DNA of 64,000 bases, taken from positions 159,617 to 223,616 of the forward strand of contig NZ_LOCM01000015.1 in NCBI RefSeq assembly GCF_002887775.1, written 5' to 3'. Positions 37,411 through 45,722 of this stretch are shown here, in pieces; position 1 is the first letter of the stretch; every line of letters begins with the position of its first letter. A program made the position numbers and the translations under genes. This stretch comes from Streptococcus penaeicida (GTDB taxonomy: Bacteria; Bacillota; Bacilli; Lactobacillales; Streptococcaceae). Under the pieces are notes generated by a model that was not told the DNA's origin, searched no databases, and saw only the letters and a program-made list of their open reading frames with translations.

Positions 37411-38010
37411 TTATCCTTGTAAAGATTTTTCAATTTCCTTTTGTAAATGATTCCACTCTTGCTCAGCCCTTTGCAGTTTACGTTGATATTCACTGAGTCC
37501 ACGTAAATAATGATTAATCATGTAATCTTGTTTGACAAGTGGAATAAGAGGTAGAGGAATTTCTAATAATTCTTTGGTCGATAAATTAATGACATCTTTA
37601 CCATGATCAGCTTGGTCAAGAAGCCTTTGGCCGATGGCAGAATCTAAAAAGAATTTGATGTAATATCCTCGCAGTTTAGACAAAGGTCTTATAACTGTAA
37701 TATTTGACGAAGCAACAACTTCCCGTTCCTGTTTATGAAAGACACAGATTTTTTTGATCGTTCCTTTTGACGCAATCAGAACATCACCATCTTCGAGTAA
37801 ATAGCGTAAGAGTTGCCGACGGTCTAAGTGAAAGGTACGTAACTGTTCATAAGCAATGCCAGTTGGTGTCATATCTGAGAGATTAATTAAAGCAAAGTCC
37901 CCAGCTTCAACTTTACTACTGACTGCTTTTCCTTTAAAACAATCTACTACCTCTCCTAAAATGACTTTCTCTTGATTATTATTAAGATAGGTCTCTAATA
38001 GCTCATCCAT
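37411..38010 (-). CDS. Orphan single-domain type I restriction specificity (HsdS-like) protein
   Basis: A 199-aa protein corresponding to one target-recognition domain plus its conserved helix: ILGEVVDCFKGKAVS at the start, FALINLSDMTPTGI, DGDVLIASKGTIKKICVF, NITVIRPL, KDVINLSTKELLEIPLPLIPLVKQ, and a C-terminal coiled coil. A full HsdS has two such units (about 400 aa). No HsdM or HsdR gene is in the window, so it cannot act as a complete type I system from here. It could dimerise into a pseudo-two-domain S subunit, or have been recruited as a DNA- or protein-binding module. A stop in frame upstream fixes the N-terminus. The ribosome site is weak. Confidence 0.82.
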   Translation of the reverse strand: MDELLETYLNNNQEKVILGEVVDCFKGKAVSSKVEAGDFALINLSDMTPTGIAYEQLRTFHLDRRQLLRYLLEDGDVLIASKGTIKKICVFHKQEREVVASSNITVIRPLSKLRGYYIKFFLDSAIGQRLLDQADHGKDVINLSTKELLEIPLPLIPLVKQDYMINHYLRGLSEYQRKLQRAEQEWNHLQKEIEKSLQG

Positions 38011-38036
38011 ATCATTAGTATCTTTCTATTAATTTG

Positions 38037-38066
38037 TAGTATTTAAATACTATCACTATTTTTCAA
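38037..38066 (-). promoter_or_regulatory. Promoter with 16-bp palindromic operator before the HsdS-like gene
   Basis: -35 TTGAAA (38061-38066), 17 bp, -10 AATACT (38038-38043), minus strand. A perfect palindrome TAGTATTTAAATACTA (38037-38052) covers the -10 box, a natural place for a repressor to block this promoter. The regulator is not known. Confidence 0.55.
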
Positions 38067-38079
38067 GATTTGCAAGTTA

Positions 38080-38107
38080 AAAAAAGACGGTCACAGACCG
38101 ACTTTAT
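38080..38107 (-). terminator. Terminator after the FtsX-type permease gene
   Basis: On the minus strand AGTCGGTC / GACCGTCT with a 3-nt loop followed by T7. Confidence 0.85.
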
Positions 38108-38129
38108 GTATTACTAGGACACAAGCATT

Positions 38130-40766
38130 TTAGTCAACAGATTTTAATGCTTCCAACATGTCCAGATGCTTGAGTTGACGATGAACCAAAATGGCTAAGA
38201 CACATACAATGAAGCTAATAGCTATTACGGGAATGATGTAAACATAAGTATCCACTTGATAACCGAAATTCATATCTGAAGAACCCATTAAGGACATTAA
38301 TAATTGATGAAGGTATTTTCCTCCGATGAAGCCAATTACGATACCAATCAAACTCAGTAAAATAGTCTCTCGATAAATATATAATGTCACTTCTTTATCA
38401 AAGAATCCCAATACCTTTATGGTTGATAACTCGCGCAGCCTCTCAGCGATGTTTATGGCCGTTAAATTATAAAGGATGACTAAGGCTAAGAGTAAGGAAA
38501 GGACTACTAACAAGGTCATAATTTGTTTAAGGGAACTAACTATTGAAGAAACCATTTCAATAATCACAGTATTCTGAGAAACTGCTTCAACACCTTCTTT
38601 ATTTAGTAACTTCTTAGCGAAAGATTTAACATGGTTCAAAGATCCATTTTTTAAAGCAAGTAAGTGGGCTGGACTAAAGGTCAACTGCCCAAACTTAGCC
38701 CGTGCATAATCTTCGGACATAAAGAGATAGTGTCCTACATTCATATCTGAGATGGCGACTACTTTGACTTTGAATTCCTGATTTTTTTCATTCCTCAAAG
38801 TTAAATTTTGACCAGCTTTAACCTGATAAAAATGAGCTAGTTTTTGACTGATCACAATTCCCTGATCTGGAATAGATAGTGACTTTTCACCACTGATATC
38901 TTTAAGATTGATTAATGGAGACAAGCTCTTTTTTGGACTGGCAATAATACTCGTCGCAATTTTACTATTTTGCCCTTTTATGGCTAAATACAAAGTTGAA
39001 AAGCTGACTTTTTCTTGATTTTCAATGGTTTGATCACTGGCTAGAGCTTTTTCAAGCTTTAGAGACGCTTCCTCATCCTTAGATTTACCAACCACCATGA
39101 CATGAAAAGGGGTCAATTCCTGAAATTGGTGTTCCACTACTTTTGATAACGAAGATTGAATACCTAAACCAGAAAACAATAGGGCGACTGAACCAGCGAC
39201 GCCAAAAATGGTCATCAACATCCTTTGTTTATAGCGGAAAATATTACGAGCCGTCACTTTTTGGGTAAAAGATAATCGTTTCCAAATAATTGGTATTTTT
39301 TCTAAAAGGATTTTAGAGCCTTTGCTTGGTGGTTTTGGTAACAATAGCTGAGCAGGCACATGAAAAAGTTCCCGGCGAACAATGATGTAAACAGGTAGTA
39401 AAGCTGATAAAGCTGCTAAGAAATAGGCTATGCCTGCGTAATACCAATTGAAATCCAAGTTGGTTTTTCCAATTACCAGAGGCTGGGTAATAATTTTAGC
39501 AATCATGCCAGATAGAAAGTAGGTTCCGCCAATGATTCCGATTGTCGATCCGATAAAGCTTGCCAAAAAGCCATAAATTAAAAATTTCTTGAGAATATCT
39601 TTGGGACCGAAACCTAAGGCCAAATAAAGTCCAGAATTTATTCTCTCTTCATCGACAAACCGGGTCATGGTTGTAAAAGTGACTAAGGCAGCAACCAAAT
39701 AGAGAACGACTGGGAAGATGTTGCCAACCTGTGAAATAGAGCCCATAGAGGTATCATATATCTGATAGCCTTGGCCACCTGGAAAAGTAGATCGATTATA
39801 AACTTGATAAGTTGGTTTCGTTAGCTTAGTGACTTCAGTCTTCCTTACTTGCAGTTTTCTACTTTCTGCTTGAAGTTTAGCCTTGGCTTCTGCTAACTGT
39901 TTACGTGAGTCAATCACTTGAGGAAGGGGCGGTAATCCTTTTAGGGATTGCTCTTTTGTCTTTATTTCAGACAAGGCCTTATTGATTTTTTCCTCAGGTT
40001 TTTTGAATTTTGCTAGAGTATCACTTTTGAGTTCAGAAAGACGTTTTTCACCGTTATCAGCTATTAAATTCTCAATTTTTTCTTCCTTTAGCTGGACATT
40101 CTTTTTATAGTCTTCTGAGAAGGCATTTAGAGCCTTCACATCTTTAAAAGTTAACTTGGCAATGTTATCGTCCATCTGGAAGTTAGAGGGGCTTAGAAAG
40201 GCATATAAGGCCAAATTTCCATCACCTGTTTGTGAAGCACCCAAGTTTTCTTTAGACCAAATATCCGAAGCTGAAACAAAACCAACTATTTTTAATCTTT
40301 TTTCTTTTAATAGATTATCTTTTGGTGTTGATAAGGTAATACTTTGGCCAATTTTATAATTTGGGGCTTGCCAACTGGCTAGTGCAATTTCGTGATTGTT
40401 TTTTGGAAGTCGTCCTTTTGTTAAAGTGACTTTGGAAATCACCTTGGGATTTGAGAATAAGCGGATGGATTCTTGATTCTTGCCAATTTCTGCATCTAAG
40501 AGATGACCATAGTCAATTTCAGCATGGGAAACTTTCTTTAACTCTTCTTTATCATCTGCTGAAAAGCTATAAGAAGTGACAACTGCTAGGTCCATCATCT
40601 GATGAGACTTGATATAAGAGTTAGCAGATCTGGCCATATCTGGACTGGTCACTTTTAACCCAACTAAGGCAAAGGAACCTAAGGCCATGAGTAGAATAAG
40701 AGAAATAAAGCGGGTCTTGGTCGCCCAGATCGACCTCTTCAAGTCTTTCCAAAATGATTTTGTCAT
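38130..40766 (-). CDS. ABC transporter permease with two FtsX/MacB domains
   Basis: An 878-aa membrane protein. One N-terminal span (about residues 15-40) is followed by a large extracellular region containing a coiled coil (about 220-320). There is then a first FtsX domain (three spans around 345-465), a second span and extracellular domain, and a second FtsX domain at the C-terminus. The shape fits exporters of lipoproteins, peptides or antimicrobial compounds. Start at 40766 (MTKSFWKDLK) because AGGGGG precedes it by 6-7 nt. It lies 10 bp after its ATPase gene, and the pair is divergent from a TetR-family regulator that probably controls it. Confidence 0.88.
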   Translation of the reverse strand: MTKSFWKDLKRSIWATKTRFISLILLMALGSFALVGLKVTSPDMARSANSYIKSHQMMDLAVVTSYSFSADDKEELKKVSHAEIDYGHLLDAEIGKNQESIRLFSNPKVISKVTLTKGRLPKNNHEIALASWQAPNYKIGQSITLSTPKDNLLKEKRLKIVGFVSASDIWSKENLGASQTGDGNLALYAFLSPSNFQMDDNIAKLTFKDVKALNAFSEDYKKNVQLKEEKIENLIADNGEKRLSELKSDTLAKFKKPEEKINKALSEIKTKEQSLKGLPPLPQVIDSRKQLAEAKAKLQAESRKLQVRKTEVTKLTKPTYQVYNRSTFPGGQGYQIYDTSMGSISQVGNIFPVVLYLVAALVTFTTMTRFVDEERINSGLYLALGFGPKDILKKFLIYGFLASFIGSTIGIIGGTYFLSGMIAKIITQPLVIGKTNLDFNWYYAGIAYFLAALSALLPVYIIVRRELFHVPAQLLLPKPPSKGSKILLEKIPIIWKRLSFTQKVTARNIFRYKQRMLMTIFGVAGSVALLFSGLGIQSSLSKVVEHQFQELTPFHVMVVGKSKDEEASLKLEKALASDQTIENQEKVSFSTLYLAIKGQNSKIATSIIASPKKSLSPLINLKDISGEKSLSIPDQGIVISQKLAHFYQVKAGQNLTLRNEKNQEFKVKVVAISDMNVGHYLFMSEDYARAKFGQLTFSPAHLLALKNGSLNHVKSFAKKLLNKEGVEAVSQNTVIIEMVSSIVSSLKQIMTLLVVLSLLLALVILYNLTAINIAERLRELSTIKVLGFFDKEVTLYIYRETILLSLIGIVIGFIGGKYLHQLLMSLMGSSDMNFGYQVDTYVYIIPVIAISFIVCVLAILVHRQLKHLDMLEALKSVD

Positions 40767-40776
40767 TGTGCACCCC

Positions 40777-41478
40777 CTAATATTCAACTGCCTCAATAGG
40801 CAGAGGATGTTTATTTATCTCCGTCTTTACCACACGCGCATCATGCATATGAATAACACGATCAGCAATCGGTGCCAACGCAGCATTGTGGGTAACAATG
40901 ACAACTGTTGCCCCTTTGGTCTGTGCCATTTCCTGGAGTAAGGCTAAGATTTGTTTACCAGTTTTATAGTCTAAGGCTCCAGTTGGCTCATCACAAAGCA
41001 AGAGTTTCGGATTTTTGGCAATTGCTCTGGCAATTGAAACCCTTTGTTGCTCCCCACCAGATAATTGACTAGGAAAATGATCGAGGCGCTTTTCTAAGCC
41101 AACTTCCTTGAGGACTTGGACAGGGTCTTGAGCATTGTCAACAATTTCGACTGCCAATTCGACATTTTCCCTAGCTGTTAAATTAGGGACCAGATTATAA
41201 AATTGAAAAACGAAGCCAATGTCATGACGTCGGTATTTAGTTAATTGCTTGGCGGAATAGGAAGAAATATCTTCTCCATCAATGATGACTTGGCCAGTGC
41301 TATTGGTGTCCATACCCCCTAATATATTAAGTACCGTTGATTTACCAGCTCCTGAGGCACCTAAAATAATTACTAATTCTCCTTTTTCGATGTCAAAAGA
41401 GACTTGGTCATTAGCTTTTATGGTATTTTCTCCAATCTGATAGGTTTTAGATGAATTTATCATTTGGATATAAGTCAT
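40777..41478 (-). CDS. ABC transporter ATP-binding protein (MacB/LolD type)
   Basis: A 233-aa ATPase with Walker A GASGAGKST, the MacB-class segment RRHDIGFVFQFYNLVPNLTARENV, signature LSGGEQQRVSIARA, Walker B LLLCDEPTGALD and the H-loop VTHNAALA. It partners the following FtsX-type permease. Start at 41478 (MTYIQM) with AAAGGAGT about 8 nt ahead; an in-frame GTG at 41487 overlaps the ribosome site. Transcribed from a promoter that overlaps the divergent tetR promoter. Confidence 0.93.
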   Translation of the reverse strand: MTYIQMINSSKTYQIGENTIKANDQVSFDIEKGELVIILGASGAGKSTVLNILGGMDTNSTGQVIIDGEDISSYSAKQLTKYRRHDIGFVFQFYNLVPNLTARENVELAVEIVDNAQDPVQVLKEVGLEKRLDHFPSQLSGGEQQRVSIARAIAKNPKLLLCDEPTGALDYKTGKQILALLQEMAQTKGATVVIVTHNAALAPIADRVIHMHDARVVKTEINKHPLPIEAVEY

Positions 41479-41499
41479 TACTGCCACTCCTTTATATGA

Positions 41500-41584
41500 A
41501 CAATCTGTTGATTTAAATATATGACTATTATATAATGACCTTATTCAAGCAACAAGAACAAAAATAGACAATATGTTGATTTAA
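41500..41584. promoter_or_regulatory. Overlapping divergent promoters with paired TetR-type operators
   Basis: Two near-identical 17-bp direct repeats, ACAAT(C/A)TGTTGATTTAA, at 41500-41516 and 41568-41584. Each contains a short palindrome (AACA-N3-TGTT or ACA-N3-TGT). Between them lies the palindrome ATTATATAAT (41527-41536), which gives TATAAT on both strands. Plus: TTGATT (41508-41513), 17 bp, TATAAT (41531-41536) for tetR. Minus: TTGTTG (41550-41555), 17 bp, TATAAT (41527-41532) for the ABC genes. Confidence 0.65.
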
Positions 41585-41593
41585 GGAGATCTT

Positions 41594-42133
41594 ATGGTTA
41601 AAAGACAAACAGATACCCTAAACTATTTAAAAGAGGCACTGATAAGCTTATTAGCCGAAAAAGATTTTGAAGCCATTACAGTTTCTGATTTAACTAAGAA
41701 GGCTGGAATTAATCGGGGGACCTTTTACTTACACTTTCAAGATAAATATGACATGATTGAAAGTTTTAAAAATGAGCACATGGATACTTTTTTCCAGCTT
41801 TTAGACGCTCCCGAGATATCAACTAATACCAGAGAATTACTCATTCAAACCTTAACCTTTTTGGCAGACAATTTTGCTTTTTTTGCTGCCATTTCAAAAT
41901 CCCAGTCCTTAAATTTTAAACAAACTCTAAAGGATTTTATTTACAAGGTACTTCTGACGATTGATAACTATCAGGAAATTGTTAGCCATCAGTATGGTGG
42001 CATCCCCTTTGGTTATGCCTTAGAAGTCTATCTGGCTAGTATTGAAAGTATTATTTCCTACTGGATTGCTAATGATGGTCAGCAATCGCCTGAAGAACTG
42101 ACAGATATTATTCTGAAAACAGTCAGTCTTTAA
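41594..42133 (+). CDS. TetR-family transcriptional regulator
   Basis: A 179-aa regulator with an N-terminal helix-turn-helix (ISLLAEKDFEAITVSDLTKKAGINRGTFYLHFQDKYDMIESF). The C-terminal part fits the TetR_C_7/YcdC-like group common next to transporters. The ribosome site AAGGAG precedes the ATG. It is transcribed away from the ABC exporter, and the shared promoter region has two repeat elements, so it probably represses both itself and the exporter. The ligand is unknown. Confidence 0.88.
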   Translation: MVKRQTDTLNYLKEALISLLAEKDFEAITVSDLTKKAGINRGTFYLHFQDKYDMIESFKNEHMDTFFQLLDAPEISTNTRELLIQTLTFLADNFAFFAAISKSQSLNFKQTLKDFIYKVLLTIDNYQEIVSHQYGGIPFGYALEVYLASIESIISYWIANDGQQSPEELTDIILKTVSL

Positions 42134-42134
42134 T

Positions 42135-42177
42135 GCAAAAAAAGAACAAGAGCCTCTGCTCTTTGTTCTTTTGCATA
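42135..42177. terminator. Bidirectional terminator between tetR and tpx
   Basis: A long imperfect stem AAAGAACAAGAGC / GCTCTTTGTTCTTT (one bulge) with a CTCT loop, and A/T runs on both sides. Confidence 0.85.
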
Positions 42178-42180
42178 TTA

Positions 42181-42669
42181 TTAAATTGATTTAAGGGCTT
42201 GGATTGCTGCATCATAATTTGGTTCAGTGTTCACATTTTCAACATATTCCGTATATACAACTTTATTATCTTGGTCAAGAACAAGGACTGCTCTGGCCAA
42301 TAAATGCCACTCTTCCATCAAAAGTCCATAGGCTTTACCAAAAGAATGATCATAATAATCTGATAACATAATGGCTTTATCTAACCCTTCTGCACCACAC
42401 CATCTAGCTTGAGCAAAAGGTAAGTCTACTGAAATAGTTATCACATAAGTGTCATCTAGACTTGCTAATTCTTGATTGAATTTGCGAGTTTGTGTTGAAC
42501 AAATACCAGTGTCAATTGACGGAACAACACTAATCACTTTTTTTCCTTTAAAGTCAGAAAGTGATCGTTTTGAAAGATCTGTCGCTAATAATGTAAAATC
42601 ATCAGCAATTTGTCCAACTTGAAACTGTTGACCAGGTAAGGTGACGGGTTTTCCAATAAATGTTGTCAT
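42181..42669 (-). CDS. tpx: Thiol peroxidase (atypical 2-Cys peroxiredoxin)
   Basis: Reduces hydroperoxides with thioredoxin. The protein is 162 aa. The peroxidatic C57 lies in [13 protein letters not shown], and the resolving C91 in [11 protein letters not shown]. The Tpx opening [19 protein letters not shown] is intact. No export signal, so it is cytoplasmic. Streptococci lack catalase and produce H2O2, so Tpx is one of their main peroxide defences. It appears monocistronic, 99 bp downstream of the BusR-like gene on the same strand. Confidence 0.96.
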   Translation of the reverse strand: MTTFIGKPVTLPGQQFQVGQIADDFTLLATDLSKRSLSDFKGKKVISVVPSIDTGICSTQTRKFNQELASLDDTYVITISVDLPFAQARWCGAEGLDKAIMLSDYYDHSFGKAYGLLMEEWHLLARAVLVLDQDNKVVYTEYVENVNTEPNYDAAIQALKSI

Positions 42670-42768
42670 AAGTCTTTCTCCTTGAAATATTTATAGCAAT
42701 CTTTTAAATGTTTACAAATTTATTGTATCCAATTTGGAGCAAGAAAGCGATTTTTTTGTTCTCAGAAA

Positions 42769-43416
42769 TCAAAGACCCATTGAGAGGTTAAAGTAATTCT
42801 TCATTCTTGAATAGACAGACTCATCACCTACAAAATAAATGTGATCTCCTTTTTCAATAACCGCGTACGGTCCAGGGGAAATTAAAAATTTACCTTCATG
42901 TTCGATGGCAACAACAGTCGCACCTGTTTGATGCCATAAATTTAAAACACCAATAGATTTGCCAAAATGATCTGTATCTTTGTTAACAATGATTTCATAT
43001 GGAACCAAAGGAAACTGTTTACTAATATTTTGACTTTGCATTAAGAAATCGTTGACTAACAATGACAAATCATTCAGTTCTTCATTTTGCTTCTGAATAT
43101 TTTGCCGAATTTTTTCTTTAATGACCGCAATAGAATGTGTCGATTCATACTGATTAATAAACTCGATGGCCTTTTCTCTTGAAAGAACAATAGCCCCACT
43201 CCCATGTTTTAAGGATAATATCTTCAAATCAGCTAAGATATTTAATCCTTTTCGAGCTGTCTCAGGTGAGACATTAAAGGTTGACGCAATTGTCGTCCGA
43301 GATTTTAATTTTTCTCCAACTTCATACTCTCCACTGGCGATTCTTTGGGCAACAGAAATAGCTATTTTTTGATACTTCGATGTGGTAATTTCATTTTTAC
43401 TAGCTGTAGTCATCAT
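42769..43416 (-). CDS. busR: GntR-type regulator with RCK_C (TrkA-C) domain, BusR-like
   Basis: A 215-aa protein with an N-terminal GntR winged helix (KIAISVAQRIASGEYEVGEKLKSRTTIASTFNVSPETARKGLN), a central coiled coil (about 100-130) and a C-terminal RCK_C domain (PLVPYEIIVNKDTDHFGKSI...YFVGDESVYSRM). This architecture defines BusR, the c-di-AMP-responsive repressor of the BusAB betaine transporter and osmotic-stress genes. Here it is not beside busAB; its neighbours are tpx and the Asp23 operon. The first ATG is very close to AAAGGAG; the next codon (also ATG) is better spaced. Confidence 0.8.
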   Translation of the reverse strand: MMTTASKNEITTSKYQKIAISVAQRIASGEYEVGEKLKSRTTIASTFNVSPETARKGLNILADLKILSLKHGSGAIVLSREKAIEFINQYESTHSIAVIKEKIRQNIQKQNEELNDLSLLVNDFLMQSQNISKQFPLVPYEIIVNKDTDHFGKSIGVLNLWHQTGATVVAIEHEGKFLISPGPYAVIEKGDHIYFVGDESVYSRMKNYFNLSMGL

Positions 43417-43448
43417 ATACTCCTTTACTGACTAACTCAAACAGTCTA

Positions 43449-43477
43449 ATTAAATCACATTTCTCGAAAGATTTCAA
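43449..43477 (-). promoter_or_regulatory. Promoter of the BusR-like gene
   Basis: Minus strand: -35 TTGAAA (43472-43477), 17 bp, extended -10 TGaTTTAAT (-10 at 43449-43454). Confidence 0.65.
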
Positions 43478-43504
43478 TAGCTCCGTCCTTAGGTGTACAT
43501 AAAG

Positions 43505-43531
43505 GAGAACTGGTTTTTCAACCAGTTCTCT
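43505..43531. terminator. Hairpin after the Asp23 operon
   Basis: A 10-bp stem GAGAACTGGT / ACCAGTTCTC with a 6-nt loop. It lies 38 bp past the last operon stop. The T-rich tail is on the plus strand rather than the minus strand, so its action as terminator for the operon is less certain. Confidence 0.55.
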
Positions 43532-43568
43532 CTTTTTCCCTACTATTTGATTCAAAAAGGGCTAGTTT

Positions 43569-44048
43569 TTAATAGGTTTGATTGGCTTCGTTTACTGAAG
43601 ATGATTTTAGATCTTGTGTTTTTGAACTTACGTATTCAGAACTTTTACTTGCTGCATTGGTAACACGATCTTGGACCGTAACCTCAGCTGCTTTTTGTTC
43701 TTCTTTCGTTCGGATATCAACCACATTTGTATTGAGTTCAACAACTTTTAAATGCGTCATCTGCTCAACATTTTGGGCCACAATTTCTTTGATTTTATCA
43801 GAAATCTGAGGGATGTCTTTACCGTATTCAACAATAACATCCAAATCAACTGCAACTTCCTCTGAGCCAACTTCTACAGAAACACCGTCCCTGACAGAAT
43901 TGCTATTGACTACATTGTTTTTAAGATTTGAGAAGAAGCCCCCATTGACTGCTAAGAGCCCATCAACTTCTTCAAGAGCATGTCCGACAATTTTTTCGAT
44001 AACCTTGTCGTTATATGTCAATTTCGTTTTGATTTCATTAGCTGTCAT
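43569..44048 (-). CDS. Asp23/Gls24 family envelope stress protein (copy 2)
   Basis: A 159-aa Asp23-family protein: LTYNDKVIEKIVGHALEEVDGLLAVNGGFF, NSNSVRDGVSVEVGSEEVAVDLDVIVEYGK and the VVELNTNVVDIRTKEEQ strand, followed by a flexible tail. In staphylococci Asp23 is tethered to the membrane by AmaP and its loss triggers cell-wall stress. It shares the same blocks with the copy at 44302-44823, so it is a tandem paralogue. Last gene of the seven-gene operon. Confidence 0.92.
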   Translation of the reverse strand: MTANEIKTKLTYNDKVIEKIVGHALEEVDGLLAVNGGFFSNLKNNVVNSNSVRDGVSVEVGSEEVAVDLDVIVEYGKDIPQISDKIKEIVAQNVEQMTHLKVVELNTNVVDIRTKEEQKAAEVTVQDRVTNAASKSSEYVSSKTQDLKSSSVNEANQTY

Positions 44049-44059
44049 ATATTCTTCCT

Positions 44060-44263
44060 CTACTTTTCTTGATTATTTTGTAGGCCTTTAGATATACCAT
44101 CAATAGTATCTTTAGTATCAGCTTTTACTTCTCTCACATTACCAGAAATTTTATTCATTTTTCCTTCTGTTTCAAGCGATTTATTACCAGATACTTTACC
44201 AATGGATTCCTTAACGGAGCCTGAAGCTTGTTCAAGTTTTGCTTTCATCTTTTCATCTGTCAT
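44060..44263 (-). CDS. CsbD family stress protein
   Basis: A 67-aa hydrophilic protein with the CsbD repeat ([27 protein letters not shown]). CsbD proteins are general-stress proteins of unknown action in bacilli. The start is set at 44263 (MTDEKMK) because AGGAAGG lies about 8 nt ahead; an in-frame ATG three codons earlier has no ribosome site. Encoded between the two Asp23 genes. Confidence 0.88.
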   Translation of the reverse strand: MTDEKMKAKLEQASGSVKESIGKVSGNKSLETEGKMNKISGNVREVKADTKDTIDGISKGLQNNQEK

Positions 44264-44301
44264 TAGATTCACCTTCCTAAAAATGATTTAGGATTTTTAT
44301 A

Positions 44302-44823
44302 TCATTTTACGCGTGGTTCTGTCTGTACATTGTCATTTACTGAAGATTTAACATTACCAACTTGTTTACTAGTGAATTCACTAGTTGCATGTGCTGCATC
44401 AGTTACCTTATCTTGAAGAGTCACTTTATCAGCCTCATGCTGTTCTTTAGTTTTAATGTCAACGACATTACAGTTAACTTCAATGACATCTAAATCAGTC
44501 ATTTTCTTAACTTCTGACTCAACAATTGCTTTAATTTCGTCAAAAATAGTTGGAACATGTTTTTGATATTCAGCGATAATATCTAAATCAACTGCAACTT
44601 GTTTTTTACCAACTTCTACAGAAACACCATCACGAACTGAATTACTATTAACTAATTTATTTTTGATGTTTGATAAATAGCCACCATTGATAGCTAAAAG
44701 ACCATCAATGTTATTTACAGCCAATCCTACAATTTTTTCAATAACTTTATTTTCGTATGTTAATTCACCACGAATACTTGGGCTATTGTTTAAATCTGTA
44801 TTTTTAATAAATGTGTCAGTCAT
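44302..44823 (-). CDS. Asp23/Gls24 family envelope stress protein (copy 1)
   Basis: A 173-aa Asp23/Gls24 protein with LTYENKVIEKIVGLAVNNIDGLLAINGGYL and NSNSVRDGVSVEVGKKQVAVDLDIIAEYQK. Compared with copy 2 it has a 14-residue longer N-terminus, and both end in a polar tail. It is the likely partner of the membrane anchor AmaP encoded two genes upstream. Confidence 0.93.
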   Translation of the reverse strand: MTDTFIKNTDLNNSPSIRGELTYENKVIEKIVGLAVNNIDGLLAINGGYLSNIKNKLVNSNSVRDGVSVEVGKKQVAVDLDIIAEYQKHVPTIFDEIKAIVESEVKKMTDLDVIEVNCNVVDIKTKEQHEADKVTLQDKVTDAAHATSEFTSKQVGNVKSSVNDNVQTEPRVK

Positions 44824-44884
44824 AATCGTTTCTCCTCTTCTAAAATATAAATGTTAAATTGTTTAAATCAATTTAAATTGTTCA

Positions 44885-45073
44885 TTATCTACGGTCAATG
44901 AATTGATCGATAATACCAGTCTGCTTAAGAAAAATTCCTGCACAAACACCTAGAATTACAAAGATGAGTGCGAGTAAAGTTTTAAAGAAGCCAATAGTCA
45001 TTAGTAAGATAGCTAAAATTAAGCCTACTAATCCACCAATTATGGCATACTTATTCTTTTCAAAAAATACCAT
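44885..45073 (-). CDS. DUF2273 small membrane protein
   Basis: A 62-aa protein with two hydrophobic spans (about residues 8-27 and 30-50) and a short basic tail, the DUF2273 type always found beside amaP/asp23. It probably helps anchor the Asp23 complex. It starts 9 bp after amaP. Confidence 0.88.
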   Translation of the reverse strand: MVFFEKNKYAIIGGLVGLILAILLMTIGFFKTLLALIFVILGVCAGIFLKQTGIIDQFIDRR

Positions 45074-45082
45074 TTTGACCTC

Positions 45083-45664
45083 CTATTCTACACGTCTGGC
45101 TTTGCCATGTTTGGTCTCAACTTGCGAGATATCTTTAACAAAAACCTTAAAGTTAACAGGTTTATCTATGCCAAAGAATTCTTTGAAACCAGCATCAATA
45201 CCTTCTTTAATTCCACGAACTTGATCACTAACTGCAACTCGTGAATCTAAACGTCCAGTGACGTCGATTTTGAATTTGCGTTTATATAGAGTTGCCGATA
45301 CGTTAGGCTTACTCATCAGTCCTGCATTTTTAATTGCAGTAGCTACATAAGATTCAATGGCAGATTTTTTAAGTAATAAACTTCCATTTTTCTTTTTCAA
45401 ACGTACTTCTGTATATGTTCTTGGATAAAAGATAACTACTAGAATACCAATTATCGTTAATAATGCTAGCAGTACTGCTGCCCAGTAAAAATAGTAATAC
45501 AAACCTGGATTTAGGAAGCCAGGAACTTTATCTAAGTCCCAGCCAATCCAGTCATATTTAGGGGGCATTTTTAGGTAACCTTGGGTCACTCCCATTACCA
45601 TAATAAAGATGGATAGGAGGATAAGGCCAAATAAACTATAAAAGATTTTCAATATTTTTGCCAT
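45083..45664 (-). CDS. amaP: AmaP, Asp23 membrane anchor
   Basis: A 193-aa alkaline shock response membrane anchor protein. It has two membrane spans (about 6-27 and 58-80) with a cytoplasmic domain that resembles Asp23 itself (GSLLLKKSAIESYVATAIKNAGLM, KIDVTGRLDSRVAVSDQVRGIKEGI). It recruits Asp23 to the membrane in staphylococci. Followed immediately by DUF2273. Confidence 0.92.
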   Translation of the reverse strand: MAKILKIFYSLFGLILLSIFIMVMGVTQGYLKMPPKYDWIGWDLDKVPGFLNPGLYYYFYWAAVLLALLTIIGILVVIFYPRTYTEVRLKKKNGSLLLKKSAIESYVATAIKNAGLMSKPNVSATLYKRKFKIDVTGRLDSRVAVSDQVRGIKEGIDAGFKEFFGIDKPVNFKVFVKDISQVETKHGKARRVE

Positions 45665-45722
45665 ATCTACCTCTTTCTAGTTGATCACTAAATGATAATA
45701 CTTGGCTTAAAGTGACCTTATC

